The notes: generated from the letters alone by a model not told the origin. A DNA stretch of 64,000 nucleotides from JAFGVL01 sp963663245 (GCA_963663245.1 OY760143.1:558001-622000); one strand, 5' to 3'. Shown: positions 6,931-15,425, numbered from the stretch's first letter. Translations and numbers: made by a program.

Positions 6931-8517
6931 TTATTTACTGTATTCTGCTTCAATAATGTCTTTAGATACTGCGTCAAGTATTTTAGTTACATCATCGTTA
7001 ATAACACCAGTTTTTAATACGTCTAATACGTCTTTTTGGTGTTTCATCTCTAAAGTTTGGATGAATAGTTTCTCAAATTCTAATACTTGATCAACTGGCA
7101 CTCCAGCCAACATACCTTTAGAACCTAAATAGATAATAGCAATTTGTTTCTCAACAGGAACTGGTTGGTATTGTCCTTGTTTAAGGATTTCAACGTTTTT
7201 AGAACCTTTATCAAGTACAGCTTTTGTTACTGGATCCAAATCAGAACCGAACTTAGAGAATGCCTCTAATTCACGGAATTGAGCTTGGTCTAGTTTTAGC
7301 GTACCAGATACTTTCTTCATTGCTTTGGATTGAGCATTACCACCCACACGTGATACAGAAATTCCTACATTAATTGCTGGACGAATACCTGAGTTGAATA
7401 AATCATTGTCCAAGAATATCTGACCATCAGTAATCGAAATTACATTGGTAGGAATATAAGCTGATACATCACCAGCTTGTGTTTCAATAATTGGAAGAGC
7501 TGTTAACGAACCACCACCTTTTACAATAGGAACCATTGATTCTGGTAAATCATTCATTTGTTTTGCTACCTTATCTGACTTAATAATTTTAGCAGAACGC
7601 TCTAATAAACGTGAGTGTAAATAGAATACATCTCCTGGATAGGCTTCACGACCTGGAGGACGACGAAGAATCAAGGATACCTCACGATAAGCTACCGCTT
7701 GTTTAGATAAATCATCAAAAATAACTAATGCATGACGACCAGTGTCGCGGAAGAACTCACCAATAGCAGCACCTGTATAAGGAGCATAGAACTGCATTGC
7801 TGCAGGATCTGATGCCGATGCTGATACAATAGTTGTATATTCCATTGCACCATGCTCTTCTAAGGCTTGTGCTAAAGAAGCAATGGTAGAACCTTTTTGA
7901 CCAATACCTACATAGATACAGTAAACAGGTTCACCTTTTTTAAAGTTCTCTCGTTGGTTAATAATGGTGTCAATCGCAATAGCAGTTTTACCTGTTTGAC
8001 GGTCACCAATAATTAACTCACGCTGACCACGTCCGATTGGAATTTGCGAATCAATCGCTTTCAAACCAGTTTGGATAGGTTCAGTTACAGGTTGACGGAA
8101 GATAACGCCAGGAGCTTTGCGTTCCAATGGCATCTCGTAGGTTTTGCCAGCAATTGGCCCTTTACCATCGATTGGTTTCCCTAAAGTATCTACTACACGA
8201 CCGAGCATCCCTTCACCTACATCAATAGAAGCAATACGACCTGTGCGTTTTACTGAGAATCCTTCTTTAATTTCTTCTGTATTACCGAATAGTACGGCAC
8301 CTACATTGTCTTCTTCTAAGTTTAGTACTACCCCGTTCATGCCGTTTTCGAATTCGATAATCTCATTCGATTGTACTTTGTTTAGGCCATAGATACGGGC
8401 TACACCATCACTTACTTGTAACACTTTACCAACTTCGTCTAATTCAAGGTTGTTTTCTAAGCCTTGTAGTTGTTGGTTAAGAATATCAAAAATTTCACTT
8501 GGTTTGATATTGGACAT
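6931..8517 (-). CDS. atpA: ATP synthase F1 alpha subunit
   Basis: A 528-residue non-catalytic nucleotide-binding subunit of F1. The P-loop GDRQTGKT is at residues 171-178. The arginine-finger region and the alpha/beta signature PAINVGISVSRVGG are present near residues 380-395. Length and motifs are normal. It is placed between atpH and atpG, as in other operons of this phylum; 39 bp separate it from atpH. Confidence 0.98.
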   Translation of the reverse strand: MSNIKPSEIFDILNQQLQGLENNLELDEVGKVLQVSDGVARIYGLNKVQSNEIIEFENGMNGVVLNLEEDNVGAVLFGNTEEIKEGFSVKRTGRIASIDVGEGMLGRVVDTLGKPIDGKGPIAGKTYEMPLERKAPGVIFRQPVTEPIQTGLKAIDSQIPIGRGQRELIIGDRQTGKTAIAIDTIINQRENFKKGEPVYCIYVGIGQKGSTIASLAQALEEHGAMEYTTIVSASASDPAAMQFYAPYTGAAIGEFFRDTGRHALVIFDDLSKQAVAYREVSLILRRPPGREAYPGDVFYLHSRLLERSAKIIKSDKVAKQMNDLPESMVPIVKGGGSLTALPIIETQAGDVSAYIPTNVISITDGQIFLDNDLFNSGIRPAINVGISVSRVGGNAQSKAMKKVSGTLKLDQAQFRELEAFSKFGSDLDPVTKAVLDKGSKNVEILKQGQYQPVPVEKQIAIIYLGSKGMLAGVPVDQVLEFEKLFIQTLEMKHQKDVLDVLKTGVINDDVTKILDAVSKDIIEAEYSK

Positions 8518-8556
8518 AGTGCAAAATATTATGTTGTTATTATTTTATTTTCTAGT

Positions 8557-9093
8557 TTAAGCTGTCATTGAGTGCTGAATTCTTTTCAGTTCAGCTTTAA
8601 TGCTAGCATCCATTCGCTGATTGTTTACTTCAAAAATAAACCCACCAATAAGTGAGGCATCTATTTTGGTAATTAAATCAAGCTTTTGATCGTATTTAGC
8701 TTTCACAAAATTAGTAATTTGTTGAATAGCTTTATCGTTTAATTGAGTGGCAGATGTAATTTCTCCAACTACCAATTTTTTCTCTTTACGGTAAATCTCT
8801 TGATAAGACATACACATAAATAGTAAAAAATCTTCACGTCCCTTTTCCAATATAAATTCAAAGAAAGTGTTTAATTCTTTTACTACTGTTTTGCCAGTAG
8901 CTGTAAGCATTAAGTCCAATTTCTGTTGTTTGTTATAGATTGGATTAGAAAGAGCTATAGATAGGGTTGGCGTTTGAAAATACGAGTCAGTAAGAACAAT
9001 GATTTGTTCGTACACTTTCTCTTCGCATTTTTTCTCTACTGCCATAGCATATAGAGCGCTTGCATATCGTATAGAGATTCTACCTTCGTTCAT
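8557..9093 (-). CDS. atpH: ATP synthase F1 delta subunit
   Basis: A 178-residue subunit of the peripheral stalk that holds the alpha-beta hexamer to the b subunit. It begins with ISIRYASALYAMAVE, the usual RYA-L-A start, and ends with the conserved IDASLIGGFIFEVNNQRMDASIKAELKRI segment. The start is 4 bp after the atpF stop, which suggests translational coupling. Confidence 0.95.
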   Translation of the reverse strand: MNEGRISIRYASALYAMAVEKKCEEKVYEQIIVLTDSYFQTPTLSIALSNPIYNKQQKLDLMLTATGKTVVKELNTFFEFILEKGREDFLLFMCMSYQEIYRKEKKLVVGEITSATQLNDKAIQQITNFVKAKYDQKLDLITKIDASLIGGFIFEVNNQRMDASIKAELKRIQHSMTA

Positions 9094-9097
9094 TTAC

Positions 9098-9598
9098 TTA
9101 GTTTTTTAAAGCATTAATATCATCGAGCAATGTGTTCACATACTCTTGTTGTGACTTGTCGTTGTCTAAGCTTTTCTTTAGTACTTTTCCAGCAATATCA
9201 ATAGAGATTAAGGCTACTTGGTTTTTAATGCCTTGCATAGCTTTTTGTTTCTCTTGCTCGATAGCTGCCTTTGCTTCTTCTATAATCTTACTAGACTCAG
9301 CTTTGGCTTCGTCTTTAGCATCTGTAATCAACTTATCTTTTAGTTGTTTTACCTCTTTTAAGATATTGTTTGCTTCTTCTTTGGCTGCACCTAGAGCAAC
9401 TTTACGTTCTTCTTTGATACTTTCCAATTGCACATTTACCTCATCTGCTTTTTTAATAGAATCGGCAATATAAGCCTCTCTACTAGCAATAGCTTTTGTG
9501 ATAGCTGGCCATGCAAATTTACCTAGGATAAACAACAAGATTACGAATGTCAATGTTGTCCAAAATACTAATCCAATATCAGGAGTAACTAAATCCAT
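9098..9598 (-). CDS. atpF: ATP synthase Fo b subunit
   Basis: The membrane-anchored peripheral stalk subunit, 166 residues from the chosen start. It has a single N-terminal transmembrane helix (IGLVFWTTLTFVILLFILGKF) and a long charged helix rich in Lys, Glu and Ala. An upstream in-frame ATG at 9640 would add 14 residues, but family members start at MDLVTPDIGL, and the region before 9598 is part of a hairpin between atpE and atpF. I therefore prefer the internal start. The homodimeric coiled coil contacts delta at the top of F1. Confidence 0.94.
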   Translation of the reverse strand: MDLVTPDIGLVFWTTLTFVILLFILGKFAWPAITKAIASREAYIADSIKKADEVNVQLESIKEERKVALGAAKEEANNILKEVKQLKDKLITDAKDEAKAESSKIIEEAKAAIEQEKQKAMQGIKNQVALISIDIAGKVLKKSLDNDKSQQEYVNTLLDDINALKN

Positions 9599-9638
9599 GG
9601 TGTTATTTTTTAAAAGTTTGTCTTTTGAAATTGAAAAC

Positions 9639-9669
9639 ACTGTTTAGCAACGAATAGTTGCTAAACAGT
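9639..9669. other. Strong hairpin between atpE and atpF
   Basis: ACTGTTTAGCAAC and its exact complement, a 13-bp stem with a 5-nt loop (GAATA). On the coding (minus) strand it begins 15 bp after the atpE stop and ends 41 bp before the atpF start. It has no real U-run, so it is more likely an mRNA-processing or stabilizing element than a full terminator. Confidence 0.7.
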
Positions 9670-9683
9670 ATTAGGTCATAAAA

Positions 9684-9905
9684 TTACTTGCTAATCATAG
9701 CAACTACTACAGCAAATAAAGCAACACCCTCTACTAGAGCTGCTGCAATAAGCATCGCAGTTTGAATTTTATTATACGCTTCTGGTTGACGAGCTATAGC
9801 TTCCATAGCCGAACCTCCAATTTTTCCAATTCCGATACCAGCTCCAATTACCGCTAGTCCTGCCCCGATTCCTGCAACCGGTACTAATGAAATTACTTCT
9901 TGCAT
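9684..9905 (-). CDS. atpE: ATP synthase Fo c subunit (proton-type)
   Basis: A 73-residue hairpin of two membrane helices that forms the rotor ring. The loop RQPEAYNKIQ is at about 39-48. The ion-binding carboxylate is Glu59 in AALVEGVALFAVV. The Na+-type signature, Glu followed by Ser or Thr plus a Gln in helix 1, is absent, so H+ is the expected coupling ion. A strong hairpin follows the gene, in line with the need for many more c subunits than other Fo subunits. Confidence 0.97.
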   Translation of the reverse strand: MQEVISLVPVAGIGAGLAVIGAGIGIGKIGGSAMEAIARQPEAYNKIQTAMLIAAALVEGVALFAVVVAMISK

Positions 9906-9941
9906 TGTGTTATGTATTTGGTTAATAAAAATAAAATAAAT

Positions 9942-11030
9942 TTAATGATGTTCCTGTACTGCTAGGCCAATAAATAATGCTGATAGCATGGTAAATATAT
10001 AGGCTTGCAATAAAGCAACAAATAATTCTAAAACATCGATAAATAAAACTAAAGGTACTGAAGCAAATGCTAGCATTGTAGTCTTAAAAATAAAGATTAA
10101 TGATACAAGGCTTAATACTACAATGTGTCCTGCAGTTATGTTTGCAAAGAGACGAATCATCAGTGCAAATGGTTTTGTGAAAATTCCTATGATCTCTATA
10201 GGAACCATTATTAGTAATACTGGTAATGGTAGACCAGGCATTGCAAAAATATGTCTCCAATAGTTTTTGTTCGCTGTTAAATTTGTAATTAGAAAAGTGC
10301 AAACTGCTAGTACCATTGTTACAGCAATATTACCTGTTACATTAGCACTCCCTGGAAATATTGGAATAACTCCCAACATATTATTAAACCAGATAAAGAA
10401 AAATACAGTTAACAAGTATGGTAAATATCTTTCATATTTTTTTCCAATATTTGGTATAGCTATATCATCTTTTATAAAAAGAATAATAGGCTCAAAAAAG
10501 CTTTGTATTCCTTTAGGAGCTTGGCCTGGACGTTTCTTGTATGCCTTAGTTACTGATAAGAAAACTAGCAACATAATAATAGCTACAAGAAGCATCGATG
10601 AAATGTTCTTCGTAATAGAAAGATCTATGGGTTTAGTATTCGAAATTTTGCCAGCTTTATCGTGCTCCAGTGTTCCAGCTTCATCTGTATAGTAAATCGT
10701 TTGGTGGTGCATAAAATATGTCACATCTCCCTTAGTTACGGGACTGTGACCATGATGAAACCTACTTGAGCTAAATACGTCAATTTGGTAATTGTCTGGA
10801 TTAACAAGAATAATAGGAAGAGGGAAACTAACAGCATGTTTGTGTCCTTCATCATCTTTTATATCCCAAAGATGCCAGTCATGGTTATCACCAATGTGCT
10901 CCAAAATAACCTTTCCAGGATCGAACTGTTTTTCTTCGTGCTGAGGAGCTCCCTCTGCAAAAACAGCAGATGTAAAGAATAATAGTAGCAAGCCTAATAA
11001 CTGTAGCTTTGTATGTATTAATTTACTCAT
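9942..11030 (-). CDS. atpB: ATP synthase Fo a subunit with exported N-terminal extension
   Basis: A 362-residue Fo stator subunit that forms the two ion half-channels. The conserved stator Arg lies in FALMIRLFANITAGH. Before the usual membrane core there is a signal-peptide-like start (LLGLLLLFFTSAVFAEG) and about 110 polar residues rich in His (EHIGDNHDWHLWDIKDDEGH, RFHHGHSP, FMHHQ), expected to be periplasmic. Such extensions are known in Bacteroidota AtpB proteins; their role is not clear. The gene overlaps the end of the preceding atpI-like gene by 8 bp, so translation is probably coupled. Confidence 0.95.
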   Translation of the reverse strand: MSKLIHTKLQLLGLLLLFFTSAVFAEGAPQHEEKQFDPGKVILEHIGDNHDWHLWDIKDDEGHKHAVSFPLPIILVNPDNYQIDVFSSSRFHHGHSPVTKGDVTYFMHHQTIYYTDEAGTLEHDKAGKISNTKPIDLSITKNISSMLLVAIIMLLVFLSVTKAYKKRPGQAPKGIQSFFEPIILFIKDDIAIPNIGKKYERYLPYLLTVFFFIWFNNMLGVIPIFPGSANVTGNIAVTMVLAVCTFLITNLTANKNYWRHIFAMPGLPLPVLLIMVPIEIIGIFTKPFALMIRLFANITAGHIVVLSLVSLIFIFKTTMLAFASVPLVLFIDVLELFVALLQAYIFTMLSALFIGLAVQEHH

Positions 11031-11397
11031 TATTAATTTTAGTTTTCTTATTTATTGTAGACAACATCCATGTTTCAAACACAAGATAAATAACAAAATA
11101 TGCTAAGTACGATAATAAAAACGCTGTCGAATTTTCACCTTCCATAATTATATAAACTAATATAACTCCTAATGAAAGTAAGATTTTCAACATTTTTACT
11201 GCTAGTAAAACAGTAACAGAACTATTCGGTTTTGCTTTCATTATTTTAATAGCCACTAAACCGTATATGGTAAAGAATAAAGGAATAGCTGGCATTAAAG
11301 CAAAATCACTATTCAAAATGTGAGGCGTTATTAGTAACTTCTGGGAGATAAACCCTACCGCCATCAAAAGCAGTAAAACTACAATGTATCGCTTCAT
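11023..11397 (-). CDS. AtpI-like small membrane protein of the ATP synthase operon
   Basis: A 124-residue protein with four predicted membrane helices (about 5-22, 33-52, 64-86, 92-112) and a basic tail. It lies between atpC and atpB, where Bacteroidota operons carry an AtpI/UncI-like gene thought to help c-ring assembly or Mg2+ supply. Sequence similarity to classical AtpI is not obvious by eye, so the function rests on position and topology. It starts on the base next to the atpC stop and overlaps atpB by 8 bp. Confidence 0.7.
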   Translation of the reverse strand: MKRYIVVLLLLMAVGFISQKLLITPHILNSDFALMPAIPLFFTIYGLVAIKIMKAKPNSSVTVLLAVKMLKILLSLGVILVYIIMEGENSTAFLLSYLAYFVIYLVFETWMLSTINKKTKINNE

Positions 11398-11661
11398 TTA
11401 TTCTTTATCTTCTGTGTCGATAACTTTTTCTGTACAAATTGTAACAGTGTTATCTTTTACTTCGGCAAACCCTCCGGAAACACCGATTTCTTGCACATCC
11501 TTATCATTGATTTGAAACAAAACTGTTCCGCTTGCCATCGATGTTAAAAGAGGAGCGTGGTTGTCCCATACAGTAAATGATCCCTTTGTTCCAGGAATAG
11601 TTACCGATTCGATGTCGCCATCAAATATTGTTTTGTTTGGAGATAAGAATTGTAATTTCAT
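11398..11661 (-). CDS. atpC: ATP synthase F1 epsilon subunit, short form
   Basis: An 87-residue epsilon subunit, against about 130-140 in most bacteria. It contains the N-terminal beta-sandwich (LQFLSPNKTIFDGDIESVTI, KGSFTVWDNHAPLLTSM, ISGGFAEV-like segment) that binds gamma and the c ring. It stops before the C-terminal helical hairpin that inhibits ATP hydrolysis in other species. The short form is recurrent in this phylum, so it is probably intact. The stop codon is followed directly by the atpI-like gene. Confidence 0.94.
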   Translation of the reverse strand: MKLQFLSPNKTIFDGDIESVTIPGTKGSFTVWDNHAPLLTSMASGTVLFQINDKDVQEIGVSGGFAEVKDNTVTICTEKVIDTEDKE

Positions 11662-11694
11662 CTTATTAAAATATGTCTAACTTAATCGATTGTA

Positions 11695-13206
11695 TTAATT
11701 AGCCGCTTCAGCCATCATCTTTTTACCTTTCTCTATTGCCTCGTCAATTGTACCAACAAGGTTAAAGGCTGCTTCTGGATATTCATCTACTTCACCGTCC
11801 ATAATCATATTAAATCCACGGATAGTTTCTTCGATAGAGACAAGAGCTCCAGGGATTCCAGTAAACTGCTCAGCTACGTGGAATGGTTGTGATAAGAAAC
11901 GCTGTACACGACGTGCACGAGCTACGATTAATTTATCATCGTCTGAAAGCTCTTCCATACCAAGAATGGCAATAATATCTTGTAATTCTTTATAGCGTTG
12001 TAATAACATTTTTACACGTTGTGCTGTGTTGTAATGCTCATCGCCAATCACATTAGGGTCTAGAATACGAGAAGTAGAATCTAGTGGATCTACCGCTGGA
12101 TAAATTCCTAGCTCAGCAATTTTACGACTTAATACTGTAGTAGCATCTAAGTGAGCAAATGTTGTAGCAGGAGCAGGGTCAGTTAAATCATCTGCTGGTA
12201 CATATACCGCTTGTACAGATGTAATAGATCCATTTTTAGTCGAAGCAATACGCTCTTGCATTAATCCCATTTCTGTTGCTAATGTAGGTTGATAACCTAC
12301 TGCAGATGGCATACGACCTAAAAGGGCTGATACCTCAGAACCTGCTTGCGTAAAACGGAATATATTATCAATAAAGAAAAGAATATCGTTACCACCGCTT
12401 TTGCCACCCGCATCACGGAATGACTCAGCAATCGTTAGTCCAGAAAGGGCAACCGAAGCACGTGCTCCAGGAGGTTCGTTCATTTGTCCGAACACCATCG
12501 ATAGTTTCGAGTTCTTAAGTGCTTCTTTATCTACTTTATCTAAATCCCAATCCCCTTTTTCAAGGCTTTCTTTGAATTCGTCACCATAATCAACAATTCC
12601 TGCTTCAATCATCTCACGTAATAAATCGTTACCCTCACGGGTACGTTCACCTACTCCAGCAAATACAGATATACCTGCATAACCAATAGCAATATTATTA
12701 ATTAATTCTTGAATCAATACTGTTTTTCCTACTCCAGCACCACCGAATAAACCAATTTTACCACCTTTTGAATAAGGCTCTAAAAGGTCAATTACTTTAA
12801 TACCTGTAAATAGTACTTCTTTAGACGTTGCTAAATCTTCGTACTTAGGAGCTTCACGGTGAATAGGATATCCACCTTTATTGTCTAAAGTTGTCATCCC
12901 ATCAATAGGAGCTCCAGTAACATTCATTACTCGACCTTTTACTTGTTCTCCGATAGGCATTGTAATGGCTGAGCCCAATGCTACTACTTCTAAACCTCTA
13001 GTAAGACCATCGGTAGAGTCCATTGAAATAGCACGAATAGTGTCTTCACCAACGTGTTGTTGACATTCGATAATTACTTTTTGCCCATTTTCTCTTTTGA
13101 TTTCGAGGGCATCATGAATTTTAGGCATGTCTTCGCATCCTTTGGCGAAAGCGACATCTACCACGGGACCGATTACCTGTACAATATGACCAATTGTTCC
13201 TGACAT
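11695..13206 (-). CDS. atpD: ATP synthase F1 beta subunit
   Basis: The 503-residue catalytic subunit of F1. The P-loop GGAGVGKT is at 155-162, GERTREGNDL and the MNEPPGAR motif follow, and EELSDDDKLIVARARRVQRF replaces the usual DELSEED loop. An acidic insert of about 25 residues (EFKESLEKGDWDLDKVDKEA) lies before SKLSMVFGQMNEPPGAR; I know this as a feature of Bacteroidota AtpD. It is the first gene of the operon, with a good promoter 54-83 bp upstream. Confidence 0.98.
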   Translation of the reverse strand: MSGTIGHIVQVIGPVVDVAFAKGCEDMPKIHDALEIKRENGQKVIIECQQHVGEDTIRAISMDSTDGLTRGLEVVALGSAITMPIGEQVKGRVMNVTGAPIDGMTTLDNKGGYPIHREAPKYEDLATSKEVLFTGIKVIDLLEPYSKGGKIGLFGGAGVGKTVLIQELINNIAIGYAGISVFAGVGERTREGNDLLREMIEAGIVDYGDEFKESLEKGDWDLDKVDKEALKNSKLSMVFGQMNEPPGARASVALSGLTIAESFRDAGGKSGGNDILFFIDNIFRFTQAGSEVSALLGRMPSAVGYQPTLATEMGLMQERIASTKNGSITSVQAVYVPADDLTDPAPATTFAHLDATTVLSRKIAELGIYPAVDPLDSTSRILDPNVIGDEHYNTAQRVKMLLQRYKELQDIIAILGMEELSDDDKLIVARARRVQRFLSQPFHVAEQFTGIPGALVSIEETIRGFNMIMDGEVDEYPEAAFNLVGTIDEAIEKGKKMMAEAAN

Positions 13207-13260
13207 AAAATTATGTTTATATAGTTTTCTTATTTCTTAGTTTTTAGACGAAAAACAGCT

Positions 13261-13290
13261 CAAAATTAACGATATTTTCCATTCAGCCAA
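13261..13290 (-). promoter_or_regulatory. Promoter of the ATP synthase operon
   Basis: On the minus strand TTG (13288-13290) is followed after 19 bp by TAATTTTG (13261-13268), a good match to the -33/-7 pattern of the phylum. The -7 box ends 54 bp before the atpD start. Confidence 0.7.
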
Positions 13291-13422
13291 CTTTTTGTTG
13301 TAAAAATTAGGATATTTAACATTAATAGAAATGCTGTATATGCTTCTAAATTCTTACAAACTAAAAGTTTATCATTATTTTTTCTGATAGTTTGATTTTT
13401 TTGTGCACTTGTAATACTTTTG

Positions 13423-13477
13423 ACAGTATTAACAAGGTGATAATTGTTTCTTGCCAGTCTAATCTTGTTAATACTGT
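13423..13477. other. 14-bp perfect inverted repeat upstream of the phosphoesterase gene
   Basis: ACAGTATTAACAAG at 13423-13436 and its exact complement at 13464-13477, with a 27-nt loop. It lies between the divergent atpD and phosphoesterase genes, ending 17 bp before the preferred phosphoesterase start. It could be an mRNA leader hairpin or a split operator. Confidence 0.55.
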
Positions 13478-13494
13478 TTTATATAATTGGAATT

Positions 13495-13983
13495 ATGAAA
13501 AAAATAGGAATATTATCCGACTCACACGCATTTTTAGATGAGCGCGTCTTTGAACATTTTAAAGACTGTGATGAGATATGGCACTTAGGAGACATTGGTT
13601 CTGTAGAAGTAGCCGACAAGTTGCTTGCCTTTAAACCTCTTAAAGTAGTGTGTGGAAATATTGATGGAGCAGAATTACGCCGTATGTTTCCGATGCACAA
13701 TCGTTTTATGTGTGAAGATGTTGATGTGTGGTTAACTCATATTGGAGGTTATCCAGGTAAATACGATAGGTCTATAAGAGAGGCTTTGAAAGAAAAACCG
13801 CCTCAATTATTTGTTTGTGGGCACTCACATATTCTTAAAGTACAATTTGATAAACAATTAAACTTATTGCATATAAATCCAGGTGCGGAAGGTAAATATG
13901 GTTTTCATCAGGTACGAACAATTATCCGTTTGGTGATTGATGGAAAGGATATTAGGGATTTGGAGGTGATAGAGTTGAGGTAG
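13495..13983 (+). CDS. YfcE/MJ0936-type metallophosphoesterase
   Basis: A 162-residue member of the calcineurin-like phosphoesterase family, which hydrolyses phosphodiesters with a two-metal centre. All metal-ligand motifs are in place: SDSH (7-10), HLGDIG, CGNID, THIGG and GHSH. The physiological substrate is unknown. A longer frame starts at a TTG at 13444 and would add 17 hydrophobic residues; I reject it because the family starts just before the IGILSDSH strand and because the extension overlaps a strong inverted repeat. The gene is divergent from the ATP synthase operon. Confidence 0.88.
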   Translation: MKKIGILSDSHAFLDERVFEHFKDCDEIWHLGDIGSVEVADKLLAFKPLKVVCGNIDGAELRRMFPMHNRFMCEDVDVWLTHIGGYPGKYDRSIREALKEKPPQLFVCGHSHILKVQFDKQLNLLHINPGAEGKYGFHQVRTIIRLVIDGKDIRDLEVIELR

Positions 13984-14036
13984 GACTAAAGCTAAGCTTA
14001 AATGTTCTCAGTAATGATTAATAAGATAAATAAAAC

Positions 14037-14067
14037 TTGTAAGTTTACATGCATAATTGTATGTTTG
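14037..14067 (+). promoter_or_regulatory. Candidate promoter (TTG, 20 bp, TATGTTTG)
   Basis: TTG at 14037-14039 and TATGTTTG at 14060-14067, ending 27 bp before the ATG at 14095. Spacing and -7 box fit the phylum's pattern. Confidence 0.6.
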
Positions 14068-14094
14068 TTTTTTAAAATCTAAATTAATATTGAT

Positions 14095-14781
14095 ATGAAG
14101 AAGTTTGTAAGCCTGTTGTTTGTGAGTTTGTTTTCTGTTGTGTTATTTGCTCAAGATATTATTATTACAAATAAGGCAGAACAACTAAAAGTAAAGATTA
14201 CTGAAGTAAGTTCTGAAGAAGTAAAGTATAAAGAGCTAGATAATGTTGATGGGCCTATTTTTATTTTAAAAGCTGAGGAAATTAATTCGGTTGTATTTTC
14301 AAATGGAAAGTATATGAGTTTTAGTGGGAAATCTGAAATAAATAAAGAAGTGAATTTGAATAATGTGGAAACTGTTCAAAAAATAAGTGCTTTTAGGTAT
14401 AAGTATAAAGGAGAAATAATCTCAAAGGGAAGATATTACAAGATGCTGAAGACTGACTGTCCTCAGGCATTTGAGAAAATTAGAATTGGAAATAAATTAA
14501 TTGGACTTGCAAATCTTTGTTTGTTTCCAGGGGGGGCGCTTATAGTTGGGGGTGTTTCTAATCAGAATGGTGGTTTTCTTAGTAATGAAATAGATGCTAC
14601 AGCATTTTTCATTGTCGGTGCAGCCTTGATTGTAACTTCTATTCCATTAAGGATTATTGGCGGTAGTGTTAAAAGATCTTCAATTGTTGTTTTTAATGAA
14701 AAGTGCGCAAGAGCTAAGACAGCTTCTCATTTATATTTAAATATTAAACCAAACGGTTTAAGTCTTGCTTTAAATTTTTAG
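14095..14781 (+). CDS. Exported protein of unknown function with membrane segments
   Basis: A 228-residue protein I do not recognise. It has a clear Sec signal peptide (MKKFVSLLFVSLFSVVLFAQ, cleavage near residue 19). A beta-rich stretch follows with the pattern DIIITNKAEQLKVKITEVSS, then YKELDNVDGPIFILKAEEIN and SVVFSNGKY, which I have seen at the start of other exported Bacteroidota proteins. Two hydrophobic stretches lie near 138-160 and 168-190, so it may be anchored in a membrane. It has its own promoter-like sequence and converges on the next gene with only 15 bp between the stops and no clear terminator. Confidence 0.72.
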   Translation: MKKFVSLLFVSLFSVVLFAQDIIITNKAEQLKVKITEVSSEEVKYKELDNVDGPIFILKAEEINSVVFSNGKYMSFSGKSEINKEVNLNNVETVQKISAFRYKYKGEIISKGRYYKMLKTDCPQAFEKIRIGNKLIGLANLCLFPGGALIVGGVSNQNGGFLSNEIDATAFFIVGAALIVTSIPLRIIGGSVKRSSIVVFNEKCARAKTASHLYLNIKPNGLSLALNF

Positions 14782-14796
14782 AATTAGAATGTAACT

Positions 14797-15330
14797 CTAC
14801 AAAGGAAAGTAAGCCCCAATAGAATACAACATTATTGTAGAGTTGTCTGGAAAGAATCCGTCCGTTGGGAATGATGGTCCTTTAGATAGAATAAAACCCA
14901 AGCCAACCTGCGTAGTAAGCCATCGTTTCCCTCTATAAACTATAGAAGCACCCATTAAACTAGCAATATCTTTATGGTTCAAGTATTGAAAAGAGAAATA
15001 GGTGCTTTTTATATTTGGTCTGAAATGATAATTGATTCCTGCGCAGTAGCTGATGTATCCAGCCCCAACTTGCACACCGAGTTTTTTATAGAATAAATAC
15101 TCCAATTCACCTCCAATATATCCGCCTCCACCTTGCTGATAACCAATTGAAACTGAATGTTTTGACTCGGAGTAGTATTTGCTTTTTTTGTTAAACTTGC
15201 TCGTTTTAGGCTCTAGTTCGTATTTCTCTATAGGGAGTCCAGTACCTGTTTTATTTATTGCAGTTGTATCTTGTGCAGCAACAATAGATGTAATACAAAG
15301 AAAGAGCAATAGTGAAGCGATTTTTTTCAT
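14797..15330 (-). CDS. Putative outer-membrane beta-barrel protein
   Basis: A 177-residue exported protein with a signal peptide (MKKIASLLLFLCITSIVAAQ). After a polar linker it shows alternating hydrophobic strands rich in Gly and aromatic residues (SVSIGYQQGGGGYIGGELEY, LGVQVGAGYISYCAGINYHF, WLTTQVGLGFILS) and ends in Phe-Pro-Leu, as small outer-membrane barrels do. I cannot assign a function. An in-frame ATG at 15354 would add eight residues, but a TATATTTG box at 15352-15359 covers it, so transcription should begin downstream and 15330 is the better start. Confidence 0.7.
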   Translation of the reverse strand: MKKIASLLLFLCITSIVAAQDTTAINKTGTGLPIEKYELEPKTSKFNKKSKYYSESKHSVSIGYQQGGGGYIGGELEYLFYKKLGVQVGAGYISYCAGINYHFRPNIKSTYFSFQYLNHKDIASLMGASIVYRGKRWLTTQVGLGFILSKGPSFPTDGFFPDNSTIMLYSIGAYFPL

Positions 15331-15351
15331 ATACATACTTTTAAGTAATGA

Positions 15352-15359
15352 CAAATATA
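15352..15359 (-). promoter_or_regulatory. -7 box (TATATTTG) of the putative barrel-protein gene
   Basis: Exact TAnnTTTG match on the minus strand, 22 bp before the start at 15330. It overlaps an alternative upstream ATG and so argues against that start. Confidence 0.55.
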
Positions 15360-15425
15360 ATCAAAAGCAGATAATGTAAGTGTTTGAGGTTTTTAAGCAC
15401 AATTTGTATGTAAATTAGTGCTTAG

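Noticed and set aside
9599..9640. Upstream start for atpF
   Set aside because: It would add 14 residues not seen in the family, and its ATG lies at the edge of the intercistronic hairpin.
9684..9905. Sodium-binding c subunit
   Set aside because: The Na+ signature (Glu followed by Ser/Thr in helix 2 and Gln in helix 1) is absent; Glu59 is followed by Gly.
10267..10692. 141-codon open frame on the plus strand within atpB
   Set aside because: Antisense shadow of the membrane helices of the a subunit; no start signal and no recognizable protein.
13444..13494. TTG start giving the phosphoesterase a membrane anchor
   Set aside because: The family starts at the IGILSDSH strand, and the extension lies over a 14-bp inverted repeat.
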